A program made the translations under genes and the position numbers. DNA of 64,000 bases from the NCBI GenBank assembly GCA_015501585.1, contig JADNRY010000302.1:1-64000 (forward strand). Direction: 5' to 3'. Of the stretch, positions 36,216-46,793 are shown in pieces. Origin of the DNA: Rhodocollybia butyracea (Eukaryota > Basidiomycota > Agaricomycetes > Agaricales > Omphalotaceae). The notes under the pieces were generated by a model. The model searched no databases and was not told the DNA's origin. It saw only the letters and a list, made by a program, of their open reading frames with translations. Position 1 is the stretch's first letter; each line of letters starts with the position of its first letter.

Positions 36216-38136
36216 TCATAGTCCAATAGGCCCTCGGGTATGTTGTACATTAAATCTAAGTAAGCCGTGGTCAGTTCTCGAGCGAAACTTTAGCTCTCTT
36301 TGTGCCTACCTCGTAGGATCATACTTGGCATACACTGTTTTGAGGAACTCGAACCCTCCATATGTCTCAAAGACATGTTGCTTTTCATCGCACTCATTGA
36401 TGTAGAGCGGTAGTCCTGGTGTGCTCGGGGCGCTGATATTATATGATAAGGACCGTGCAAGGAAAGACGCCAATACAGAACTCACTTAGCGAAATAAAAG
36501 TCCCGTCCTGCTTCGATATCCTCAGGGATATTGAGAACACCCTCTGCAAACGTCAGCGAGAACTGAACGGCATTAAATCCTCCATTTCCGAGAGGAGGAT
36601 CTATCGCGTTTCTACCTCTTTCCACTCCCACTCGTATCTGAGCATCGAGAATAGGGGTGAACGCTAATATAGCGGTAGTGATCTTATTAGAAGGCGCAAA
36701 GGTTTCAGTGAAGTTGGTGAACAAGCTGAATGTTTTCAGGTATGGATCTTCACCGTCTGCAAACCCTCTTTCAGTATCCGTAATAGACTCTCCAGCCAGG
36801 ACACTGGCTCCAAACGTCTCTCCGAATCCACTTGCATTTGCAGACTGAGCAAGCACGTCGGAAACATCTAGATATGATAGTGGTCCGAGTACAGATTCCA
36901 CCGATGGTATAGAGAGGAGCTCTGCAAACGTTTCGTTGAAAGCAGATACCGGACCGTTGTAAAACATGGCTGTTTCGATGACCGCTTCAATACTCGAGTC
37001 GTTATTGATCACTGAGCCAAAGATTGTGAGTAGTGCTGTCAAAGAAAATATTCATCAGGCGAGCATAGTTTTGCAGAATAAGTTATTTGACATACCTGCG
37101 TGTGTATCATTAACATCTTGGGCATGGTGCGCAGCCGCCGCAAGTACGGCTTCAGCAGAGGAGTTTGGATACTGGACAAAGGTAGTGTCAAGACCATTCC
37201 GAAAAATCTAACTTTTAAATCGTAACTCACTATGACCAGTCCACCCCACCAGGTTTGATTATCTTGTCCTCCCACATGCACTGCCTGGACCTCGTACCGT
37301 GTTACAATCCCAAACCTATTTGCGCCTCCTTTCAAAGCTCTGAATAGATCTGCGTACTCATTATCGACGGTCGCAGTAACAAGAGTTCCGTTGACTAGGA
37401 CAACGTCAAGGGAAACAAAGGTGTCTGCGGCGTAACCAAACGCAGGCGAAAGGTAGCTTATCCCCCCTCCGAGAAGAAGGCCTGTCCCTACTGTACTGTT
37501 GAGAGTCGCAATAAGTAAGACTTGTAACGTAGTACTGGTTTGAGCATGGGACGTACTTAACACGAGCCCCAAGAGGCGCAACTCCAAATGGTTCAAGTTC
37601 AGTCAACGCATCTCCCCAATGTATTCCGGGAAGTAGAGTAATGGTATCTTTTTCTTGGTCATAAGAGGTTGCATTCATAAATACAAACGAGATGAGCACC
37701 CCGTCTGTAAGTCTATGGGGAGATGATCAGTATATATTCTGGCATAGCCTTTAAGCGTAATTTACGTGTTCCATCCTTTCATCGCGCTGTGTCCCCCAGC
37801 CTGTACCGCGTAATCAGCTCCGTTTTCAAAGATGGTCGACATCGCGACCTGAACATCCTCTGCATTGGTCACAAACACGATGCAAGTAGGCTGGAAATTG
37901 ACATCGGTGTTGAATAGGTTCCATGCTGCGTTGGCACCGAATTCGTACTGAGAGCCAGATACCTTGCTTTGGACAAGTGAAGGTCCCAAACGCTGTTGGA
38001 TCTGATTACAGGTCCGAGCAGCAGTGGCAACAAGAGTAGATGATGAATTCGTAGGCGACGAGCTTTGAGCAGAGGCTGCCGCGCCAAACGTGCCCAAAAG
38101 AATGCAAGTCAGTCGTAGTAGCCAGATCATTTTCAT
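36216..38136 (-). CDS. Secreted FAD-linked oxidoreductase, berberine-bridge-enzyme type
   Basis: Seven exons (38136-37766, 37712-37557, 37495-37231, 37171-37096, 37035-36486, 36432-36310, 36255-36216) give 526 residues with consistent phases. A signal peptide is evident (MKMIWLLRLTCILLGTFGAA). The FAD-binding type-4 domain shows YAVQAGGHSAMKGWN, whose His is the usual covalent flavin attachment residue, and NTVGTGLLLGGGISYLSPAFG. The second, cysteinyl attachment site of bicovalent members is absent here. The C-terminal BBE segment is YINECDEKQHVFETYGG followed by YAKYDPTRFN. Such fungal enzymes oxidise sugars or alcohols outside the cell, or act in secondary metabolism. The substrate is unknown, and no biosynthetic cluster surrounds it. 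Confidence 0.9.
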
Positions 38137-39555
38137 CGAGGTGAAAAGAATGGTGGGACCTGGCAGTACTGCATGGTCATCTTTAAGGATTCTTGCTTGA
38201 ACTCAGGTGATTCACCTAATTGACATCGCTTCCTAACTGTTGAACAAGGTTCGATGCGGGAGGCTTCTGTTAATAATAATTTCTATCAGGAAAAGAATCA
38301 AGGACCAAGGTTCAAAAAGGACCACGTGCTCCAAAACAAAGAACTAAAAGTTCTTTCAAACTTTATTCTAAAATTGGCGATTAACCAACTGGTTACGCTG
38401 AACGTTGCGCTGAACGTTGCGCTGAACGTCGAACCATAACTTGAATCGTAGTGAGAAGGGTCAGCGGTCATGACTTTAGCTTTTTCATTGACGTATGGGA
38501 TGGTACAGTGATCAAACAATCATTAGAAGAACTCTCACAAGACACTTCTCTCTTCATGATTCTTCAGTACTGCTGCTTCATTTAACATGCCGGTCTTCGA
38601 TTCTCTCCTCAAATTTCCTAATCACCGCATGTCCCGGACTCTGTTACAAGAGACCTTCTACTTTGTCGAAGGTTTTTTTTCCGGTTCCTACATTCATCGA
38701 TTTAGACATTTGGATTGATACCTCCGACTGGGTATCGTAGTTGCTGTTGCCCACAGATGCTGCTTGTGTTCTTCCTGGACTGTTCTTGAAACACTGATGG
38801 TAAGTACACTGATTGGGAATTTAAACGTCCATCGGCGTTGAATTGGCTATTCGTTGGGTATGCGAGTCCCCGCTCCCTTTCTGACACTTTTATATCTCCA
38901 TGAAAGGTGACAATAAATAGGTCATTGACGCTCATAACAGGTGCTGCTCCCCGCAATTATTCATGTATCTGACCCGAACGAGCGAAGAGTGATAGCAGCA
39001 TTTGCGAGGTCCCCTATCTTTGCCGCCATCCGGATTCCGCCGCCCAAGCATAGACTCACTTTTCTGCAGTTTGATGATGCTCGATCAAAGATGTCAGCTA
39101 CTCACCACTAGGCAGCGGGGACTGTTTTGAGTCTAGCCCAAGCACTCTCCGTCGTCCCAAAGTCTTTCACCCCATATCGTGTTTCACACTGCAAACGGAT
39201 TATTTTTTGCCCGGGCCACTACGAAGCCGCTTGATTTTGATCTATGAATGCGAGCATGCTATGTTAGCTTCAATTTCCGAGGTATTGCTGTCTTTCATTC
39301 CAAAGTGTTTCGTCAATCCTTATCCTTTGCCACGCATGACTTCAATGCCGCACTATGGCCCTTTCACCTTATCTCATCCCATATCAGTTACTGACAAGCA
39401 TATTGCCCTGAAAGGCCATCGAAGGCAAAGGTGACTGTTGGATAGCCATCACAGGTACATCCGATGACTCCATTTTCGGTTGGAACCATTACATCTTAGG
39501 TTAATCTTTCCCTCTCTGATTCAGTGGGCCCCCTTTCCTTCACGATTTCCTCCAA
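38137..39555. other. Noncoding region with short tandem repeat
   Basis: No supported gene. A 12-bp unit GCTGAACGTTGC is repeated nearly three times at 38397-38430. The start presumably holds the promoter of the flavin oxidase gene. Confidence 0.5.
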
Positions 39556-39559
39556 CTTC

Positions 39560-39796
39560 CTCCGAATGACTCTTGATTTATGAAAAGATGCTAATAACAT
39601 CTGGGAAGCCGCCGGAAGACTCTGCCAAAGTCACAGCTTTCGTACTGGAGGGACGCATTTAGTTCTAGCTTCTGTTGATCCATCGATCGTTATGAAACAA
39701 GGATGCTGGTCTTCAAAGGCTTTCCCTGCCTACTGGCAAAAGCTTGAGCTAATTCTGGGAGTCTCCACAGACGTAAACCACAAGCCTTACCTTTAA
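39560..39796 (+). pseudogene. Remnant of a tyrosine recombinase (Crypton-like catalytic end)
   Basis: After a TGA at 39581, the frame reads NNIWEAAGRLCQ, then HSFRTGGTHLV (the HxxR catalytic motif), then GCWSSKAFPAYWQKLELILG, with the conserved Trp and the Tyr of the nucleophile region, and ends at TAA 39796. This pattern matches the C-terminal part of tyrosine recombinases found in agaricomycete mobile elements. No upstream catalytic arginine region is recognisable, so it is a dead fragment. The family name Crypton is an inference. Confidence 0.6.
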
Positions 39797-41246
39797 CGAG
39801 AGGTCGTCTTTCTTTGTAATCCACATTCTGTTTCTACTTTATCTTGGGAGAGTCACTGTCTAGAGGAGGGAACCGGCCTGGTAGAGGAACACTCAGTCGG
39901 AGCCCACGCATGATCCCGCATTTCAGAGCTATCGGGAGAATCGTATGCTCTGGTTTTCCTGTTCGCGAGGAACTCGGTTAGCGCATATGCATCATACAAC
40001 CCGAACTTCACTCTCTCCCAGCATTCTGAGGTTGCTCGAATATCCCGGTTAGGCAGCCGATACCATGATGTAAGACTTCACTTGGTATATCTTTTTGCCA
40101 CTGGCGCCTCAGGTTTTACAGTCAGATGGAACTTGAAGCTCCGGAATCAAAGAAAATAAGAGCAATGCTTCACATCGTTCTCGTTGTTGTGATCCGAGAC
40201 GTGATGTCCGTTGACTGTATCTGCCATGTCACTGAAGTTGTAGTACGGAGAACCAATTTGTCGTGAGCATGTACAGGCATGTACCCTACTGTAGTGACTG
40301 TATCTTTTCCCCCATACAATCGAAGGGAATGAACCATTGGGAATCCCGATCTTTGCAGAAATCCACGGTTTCTGGACAACCTCCTGCCAACCCCTCGCCA
40401 CCCAGTACACTACGAGTTATGAAACTGAGCTTGTGCGGTGTCGACTCCATGTCCAAGTCCTGCCAACATACATTTCGAAGTCAAATCCGCTTTGGAATGC
40501 CAGAAACCAAGCCTCTGGAAACTGTGTTAGTTTACTTTGCATTCAGGCTTATTATTGACATATTTTTGGTGCTAGTTTCGGAGTGGGGATTGAAGATCAG
40601 CCCAGAGCGATAATCAACGTTCCATGACATGAGGTACGAACGAACCATTAGTAGCAGGGTCGATCTTTGGCAGTGAAAAAATAGCTTAGCTTGGCTCCGG
40701 CTTGGCTCAGAGGGATGTACTTGGATAGACTGGGCTAGACTCTGCTAGACTGGGATGCAATAAAGTACCACTTGAAACGGACAGCAACGACTAGATCACA
40801 TCTCACCATTTTGACAATCTGCCTGGATAGAAGAAGTCAGTGCCCATCAAATCAATGTTAACGCTACTTAATAGCATCTCTTGGCATGTGAGTACTGCCG
40901 TTTTCCAGATACTTGGGTTGCCCTCTAAGTAATCAATCCAGTAAATATGAATGAGTCGTATGGACAAGATACATAAAGGTGCCAAAGTCTTGAAAGAAGC
41001 TCTTATTTGCTTTCAAATCCGCCGCGCAAATCGATATTGGTAGCTTGGTGAGGCTTTCCGAATTCCAATGATATCCAAAAACCCGTGCTGTAGAGTCGCG
41101 ATTGCGGTTGCTACCAAAAGTGGACGCAAGCTCAACGGTGTATGTATCTGTGCTCTTGACCACTTCCGAGCTCTCGGAAGAAGAAAAAAGCTTCGAGATT
41201 CGCCAAGCTTCCAGGCACCTCGGGACGCATCTTGATCAGGAAAAAG
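39797..41246. other. Noncoding region
   Basis: No gene I can support. Short open frames near 40263-40613 show no family features. Confidence 0.4.
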
Positions 41247-41254
41247 TATAAAAG
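41247..41254 (+). promoter_or_regulatory. TATA box of the small secreted protein gene
   Basis: TATAAAAG lies 40 bp before the start codon at 41294, close enough that the 5' UTR must be very short. A related TTATAAG sits at the same relative place (43384-43390) before the paralogous pseudogene. Confidence 0.55.
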
Positions 41255-41293
41255 CGACCGCCAGCCCGGGGTTGACCCATTCACACTTCTGCC

Positions 41294-42033
41294 ATGAAAA
41301 CCTCACTTTCTTTCGTTTCCCTTTCCACTCTTTTCAGTAAGTTCATCCAAAGGAATCCGAGATATGTACTGAAGCATATATTGTAGTTGCCATAAATGCT
41401 CAAAGCAGCTTGACAATTTTCGCGCCCGTACCTACAGACACCAATGGCAGCCCACTCGCTGCAGTCCCTCCTAGTCTATCATTCTGGGTCGACCCTGTTG
41501 GAACAGCCTCCGATGGCAGCGAAACAACATACCTTTATCACGAGATCGATAGTGGGGATGCTTTTTTGTTCGGTGATTTTGCATCAACGGTTGCAACCAC
41601 TTGTAGGTTGCGGATTCTTCTTGGCCTGTGCGTATCCTGATTTTTTTTTTCGTTAGCCTTCACTATGATTGCATCTGCTTCTGGATACAAGATGCCCGAT
41701 TTGGATTCCATGAGCTTTGACTGTACTCTGGAATCTTCCAACACTGGAGGGTGTGTATACGTAGCGCCAGCTGATGAAGGTGGGACTTCGCTAGTCACTG
41801 TGTCAGAGACGGGACTACCGATCACCTTCATCGACATTCCCATCTCCGCTGCAACTCAGACAGCTGGCAGTAGCCCTAGTGGGTCTGGATCAGGTACTGC
41901 ATCTCCAACAGGCGGTAATACCGCACCTTCTTCCACGAGTAACCCAAAAAACGGAGCAGCTTCAATTTTGAGTTCGCCTGGCTCAACATTCTTTGGATTA
42001 ATGGTGGCGATTGGATTTACTTTGGTATTCTAG
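41294..42033 (+). CDS. Small secreted, probably GPI-anchored Ser/Thr-rich protein
   Basis: Three exons (41294-41336, 41387-41602, 41657-42033) give 211 residues. The N-terminus MKTSLSFVSLSTLFIAINAQ is a signal peptide whose last codons are split by the first intron. The body (FWVDPVGTASDGSETTYLYH) has few cysteines. It is followed by a Ser/Gly/Thr-rich linker (SSPSGSGSGTASPTGG) and a C-terminal hydrophobic segment (FFGLMVAIGFTLVF) preceded by Asn/Gly/Ala/Ser, the arrangement expected for a GPI anchor. I know no named family; similar proteins are common in basidiomycete secretomes. A damaged paralogue lies just downstream at 43429-45118. Confidence 0.78.
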
Positions 42034-42846
42034 ACTTTCCCAGTATTCTGTACTTCTTTAAGTTAGCCTCCTTGAATGCGACATGCCCTCAGGCTGCCAT
42101 CATCATCCGTTTTCACTACATTTTCCAGTGCCCGGCACATTAAGGCGCCAGAAACCGGTTACGTGGATATGAACTTGGACTGGAACATGCGTTCCCTTAT
42201 ACAACACTTACTTCTCAAGCACCTATTCTGCTTCGTGGACGAGACAACATTTTCATCGCATTTTGGGTCAAGATCTCAGGCTGGAATTACCAGACGACGC
42301 GAACAGTAGGGACACATTCTCTCAGTCTTCTCTTTTTTCTTATCCTCTATATAGTTCGCCAATCTCTTCTCTCGGAGTTTATTTGCTTACAATACTTACT
42401 TTACATCACCACCGTACAGACTCTTTCAGGTTACCGTTGACCAGTGCGTAAACTGGCATGGAGTACGCTCCCACCTTGGCCCCTTGGGACTTGATTGTTG
42501 TTAGCAGGCGCTCCGTTACTCGACAGACTTACCGATCTTGAAGTTGCACTCAACGGCTGTATGTTCGCTTCTATGCGCATTGCGCAAAAGCGAATGAAGA
42601 CTTTGTTTTTTTTTTTTCAAAAAGAATCTCCCTGAGTGTTTCCAATAGGAAAGTACTATAGAGAAACCAAGACGAGGGACCAAGCAGTTTGATTCTGATT
42701 CAAGTTAAGGGCCAAAATTGTTCTCCCAAGAGTAATTACTGTCTTTTTTAAAAACCTTGGGAAACGCAGGTGGTCGTGGACATTCTTGAAAATGCTGTTA
42801 CCTTCCCAATATAGACATTTTTATTGCACGCGTTACTACCATATTG
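42034..42846. other. Noncoding spacer
   Basis: Contains the 3' flank of the secreted protein gene and a 14-T run near 42606. Nothing else is recognised. Confidence 0.4.
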
Positions 42847-42920
42847 GTCTCCTTGCTACGTCATACAGCGACAAGCTTGCGGTCATAGTCCGCGATCGCT
42901 GTGTGACGTAGCAAGGAGAC
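42847..42920. repeat. Short perfect-type hairpin (25-bp arms)
   Basis: The left arm 42847-42871 (GTCTCCTTGCTACGTCATAC...) is the reverse complement of 42896-42920 with one mismatch; the loop is 24 nt. It looks like a tiny foldback or MITE. It has no coding content. Confidence 0.85.
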
Positions 42921-43142
42921 GCCGAGGTAACCGAGCTGACTGCAGATACGCTCTAATGCCAGGCATATTTGCACCGACGTGTCCGCTTGGTGGGGCGCCT
43001 ACTCCAAGTCGTCACGCCGTCTCATGTGTGATACGTTCGATGCCTAATTAGGAAGATATAACTTTTGACTTTTGATGATCACCTGCGTTTTCCAAGGTTT
43101 TCGAAAAGGACAGTAATAATTGCGAGTTGTTTAGCATACACT

Positions 43143-43252
43143 AGGCCTAAAGCAGTCCCCTCTAAGAGGTTGACGTTGTTAAACAAGAAACCTCGTTAGT
43201 TTCTCGCATAAGCCGCAACCGGCAACCTCTTAGAGGGAGCTGCTTCAGGTCT
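43143..43252. mobile_element. 110-bp foldback (MITE-like) element with 30-bp arms
   Basis: The arm 43143-43172 (AGGCCTAAAGCAGTCCCCTC...) pairs with 43223-43252 with four mismatches in 30. The 50-bp interior is unrelated. No clear target-site duplication could be assigned. A different sequence from the hairpin at 42847. Confidence 0.75.
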
Positions 43253-43428
43253 AAGCACATCCTCAACGCGTCATGACTCATACGTCATGCTACACATCCA
43301 CCAGGTATTTCTAAAAAAGAAAGTTCTATGACCACCACTCTCCGTTGGACATGTCCAGAAAAATCATTATTCTTGAAAAGTACTTATAAGTCGGACCCAT
43401 CGAACGTTCCCTCTTCACGACCATTGGC

Positions 43429-45118
43429 ATGAAGGCCTCGCCTCTGACGCTTTCTTTCGCTTCAATTTGGTTTCTTTTCAGTCAGTTTATCCCAAACAAA
43501 TGCGAGAAGCACTAGTCGTCGTAAATAATGCTCTGACAGCTTTCGCTCTCGAGGAAGCTCCAGAAGCCACTGATATGCCTGTGTACATGTCAGAGACCGA
43601 AATGGTCACCTTCATCGACATTCCCATCTCCACTCAGGCTCAGGCCAGAAAGATGACACGACTGCGGCCGGGGATTCCCCTCCCAATCCCCTATATGACT
43701 CACACAGCTTGTAATATCCATTGGTCATAATCTCTGGCTGACATTTCATAATTACATAGAGCCTGCCTGTGTATTGAACATTAGATACTTAACTAACTAC
43801 ATCGGATCAGTAATAATGGCTATCCGCCTAATACCAACCCGTTAGCTTTATTCACCAGACTCTGAGAGCCCACTGAGCTCTTTCTAATATGTAGACTGTC
43901 ATTGCCCAAGCCTCAAGGCACTCTGGTTTGTTCAGTCTTTCCAATGTGGAGTGTGGCAGCTCCCTGACTCAGTGCACTGAGTTCATATATGGACTCCATA
44001 CACCCACTGAGCCCACTAAATCCTCACCCAAACTCCCTTTACTGACTATTTCTTTTCTTTACCCCTCCAGCTCACTCCATGCACTGAGGCCATATACTGA
44101 CCCGCACACCTACTCCCTGCATGACTATTTCTTTTTCTTCTCCTCCAGCTCACTCCGTGCACTAAGGTCATATACTGACTTCCAACTGACTCCGCACACC
44201 AACTCCATGCATTGAGCTCATATACTGACTCTGCACACCTACTCCGTGCACTGAGCTCATATACCAACTCTGCACACCAAATCTATGCGCAAACTTCCTT
44301 CACTGACTATTTCTTTCCTTTCCAGCTTACTCTGTGCACTGAGCTCATAAACTGACTCTACATGGACTTATCCAAAATGCCAATGCATCTCACTTACACT
44401 CTGCAAAACTGTACCCATTCCATTCACTGACTGCTCTGAGGATAGAGTGGAGTGGGTGCACCTACTGCAGATGCTAAGGCAGTGAGGTTAGTCAGTGAAC
44501 ATACTTGGTGGGGGCTGGGCTTTAAAAATTTATCAGGACAATTGGTTCACTGATTTCACCTACTCAGATGGTGAGGATAGTCACTGCACATAGTGGGTTT
44601 GGAAAATTGTGAGAATAGTCAGTGCACTGATAGCACATACTAAAGCAGTGAGGATAGTCAGTGGGCAAAGTCAGTGAAGGCATCACACATAGGTAGCAAG
44701 CCAACAAATGTATTACATATAGTCAGTGCAATTAGGAAGTGCAAAACATCTGCATACTACAGGTACAGTATTGGTAAGTTGGTGAAGTCAGTACACCAAG
44801 TCAGCCTGGGTGAACGAACAAGTCAGTGAACGAAGTCAGTGAATGAAGTCCGGCAGACGCATTAGTACACCTGATTAGGGAGGAGCTGCCGGATGCCGGT
44901 ATGAGTGATGACAATAACGAGATTAGTACTGTGACTTGTGGGAGGGGAGGGGATCCCCCGGCCGCAGTCGTACGGTTGTTCTCACTCAGGCAGCTGTAGC
45001 AGTACTGGATCCGCAATAAACACTGGTAATACCACAGGTAAACCCAATGGAGCAGCTTCAATTTCGAGTCAGCTTGACCCTCGCTTCTTTGGACTTATGG
45101 TGTTGGTTGGATTTTCTA
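43429..45118 (+). pseudogene. Paralogue of the secreted protein gene, deleted and split by an insertion
   Basis: The 5' part starts ATG at 43429 with a signal-peptide-like MKASPLTLSFASIWFLF. It then matches the intact gene's intron-exon 2 junction (GTCGTAAATAATGCTCTGAC against TTGCCATAAATGCTCAAAGC). Most of exon 2 is missing. Exon 3 resumes with TCATCGACATTCCCATCTCC (also at 41831). The 3' part, including CAGCTTCAATTTCGAGTCAG and TTTGGACTTATGG, appears only at 44972-45118. The two parts are separated by an inserted element (43658-44971). Confidence 0.8.
43658..44971. mobile_element. 1.3-kb non-autonomous DNA element with TIRs and subterminal repeats
   Basis: Terminal inverted repeats: ACGACTGCGGCCGGGG at 43658 and its complement ending at 44971, extending with mismatches over about 30 bp (…TTCCCCTCCC against GGGAGGGGAGGGGAT). 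The left half (about 43960-44350) carries some six copies of a TGCACTGAGCTCATATACTGACTC-like unit. The right half (about 44450-44840) has many GTCAGTG/CACTGAC motifs in the opposite orientation. No transposase frame is present, so it must be mobilised in trans. It interrupts the paralogous pseudogene. I found no convincing target-site duplication. Confidence 0.72.
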
Positions 45119-45203
45119 GACTATTAACTAGCGTCGATATTGTTGTACATATAAATGGAATCGAGCGCTTACTAAGATAAGCGCTTTCTGACTTTGAACC
45201 ATC

Positions 45204-46403
45204 ATGCAGGGCAAGTAGGTGTCCCATACTCGTCAAATTTGCCTGCTAAAACCTTCGCTTGACCGAAGGATTCAACAAATATTATCCGCCCGACTACGAT
45301 GGGGAGAAACATGGCAGTCTGAACTCTTACAGAGGTTCGTATCATCCAACTTCCTAGAACAAGAGTTCCAAACAAGCTGCGGGTAAACCTAGGAAAGCAT
45401 GCCCTTGGCGACCGTGCTCGGAAAATAGACCAAGGAATTCTTATTACTCGATTCGAGCTTCCGTTTAACATCTGGTGGTACGTGGCTTTGTCGAAATCCT
45501 AATCTCCCGTTGCTTAAAGCCCAATCTCGATCCTCCAGTGGAACATGTAACAATCACATTGGGATGGGTGTCCGATATAATGCCGAGAAGAAGAAAATAG
45601 GCAACTATTACTCTACACCGATATTCTCGTTCCGATGCAAATGCCACCTCTGTGATGGATGGTTCGAGGTTCAAACGGATCCAAAGGTCGGTATTATGTC
45701 CTCTGCGTTGACTCATCCCATCTCATACTGCTTCAGAATACTCGATATGTTGTTACTTCTGGAGCGAGACAGAAAGATGAAGACTGGGATCCTGAAGAAA
45801 ACGGTGGATTCGCTGTACACGGTATGTCGTGTTCCCATTGTCGATTATTGATCCAGCTGACTGGCTCCGCTCTAGACACAGACGCTAGTGCCACACCAGT
45901 CGATCCATTAGCCGCCCTTGAAAAAATCCACAGATGCACAGAACCATCAGACAAAAGTTCAAATCCCGCGGCTGGAGTCCTTAATGGACGTCTCGGAACA
46001 CTACAATTCTGACCCGTATGCCCTGTCACTCAAAGTTCGCAAACACTTCAGGGAGGACAAGAAGATACGGAAAGAAAAGGAAAAATTGGACACAGAAGTT
46101 AAGGATCGGTATGGTTTGCCGACGACTCTTAGATTGGCCGATGAGGACGAGGATACAATCAAAGATGCCAAAGAGCAATGGCGGAAGGGCAGAGAGGAAA
46201 TTTCACTTCGTGAAAATAAACGTCGAAAAATCATCCACACTTCTGTTATACCTTCAGTGGCCTCCTCTCACCGACCATCTCCCCGCTCGACGTCAAAAGC
46301 GTCTTCATCACCTGTTGACTCGCTGCGTGCAAGAGTTTTGAGTAACACTGCTCGATCTCGCCTTTCAGCTACTAGTGCCACTAAATCATCCTTGTACAAA
46401 TAG
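45204..46403 (+). CDS. Splicing factor, CCDC130/Saf4 (Yju2-related) family
   Basis: A spliceosome-associated zinc-binding protein. Exons: 45204-45210, 45269-45334, 45393-45477, 45539-45686, 45737-45821 and 45876-46403. The start MQGFNKYYPPDYDGEKHGSL is assembled from a 7-nt first exon and a GC-AG intron (donor GCAAGT at 45211). Core motifs: FELPFNIWCGTCNNHIGMGV, RYNAEKKKIGNYYSTPIFSF, and KCHLCDGWFEVQTDPK with its zinc cysteines; then TSGARQKDEDWDPEENG. The C-terminal part (SEHYNSDPYALSLKVRKHFR) is in another frame. A run of six A at 45921-45926 has one base too many, and removing one restores DPLAALEKSTDAQ. I take this as a homopolymer error in an otherwise intact gene. Confidence 0.92.
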
Positions 46404-46793
46404 AGAGAGCGAAAACATTTTTACACTTTCCACGCTGTTGTTTACATACCTCTGTGCTTGTATATGTAGCCTCAATGGGGATATGTATTCAGTCCAACCA
46501 ATGTCGACAGGAAAATCGATAGCGACGGTGACTAGAACAACAGGGTAGCAATACAGAGCAGAAAACCAAGAAAAGGAGTAGAACTGGCAACAGAAACAAG
46601 GAACTGCAACAGAATAAGTAATAGGAATATGGAGAGATAGATATATAGAAAGATAGGATAGGAAAACAGCACCTCCACGCCGAGAAGATAGAATAAGATA
46701 ATGTGAGAGAAAATTAGGAAGCAATGGAGAGGTAAAAAGACTACACACTTATATATCACTGTACCAAAGAAAAGAAAAGATGTGAAACAGATA
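46404..46793. other. Convergent 3' spacer
   Basis: 390 bp between two convergent genes, A-rich on the plus strand. Presumably 3' UTRs only. Confidence 0.5.

Noticed and set aside
43900..44860. Regularly spaced short repeats (CACTGA/TCAGTG) resembling a repeat-spacer array
   Set aside because: Unit lengths and spacing are irregular, the motif flips orientation midway, and the host is a eukaryote; subterminal repeats of a DNA transposon fit better than CRISPR.
45202..45471. 89-codon open frame on the minus strand
   Set aside because: It is antisense to the first exons and introns of the CCDC130-like gene, which carry clear family motifs on the plus strand.
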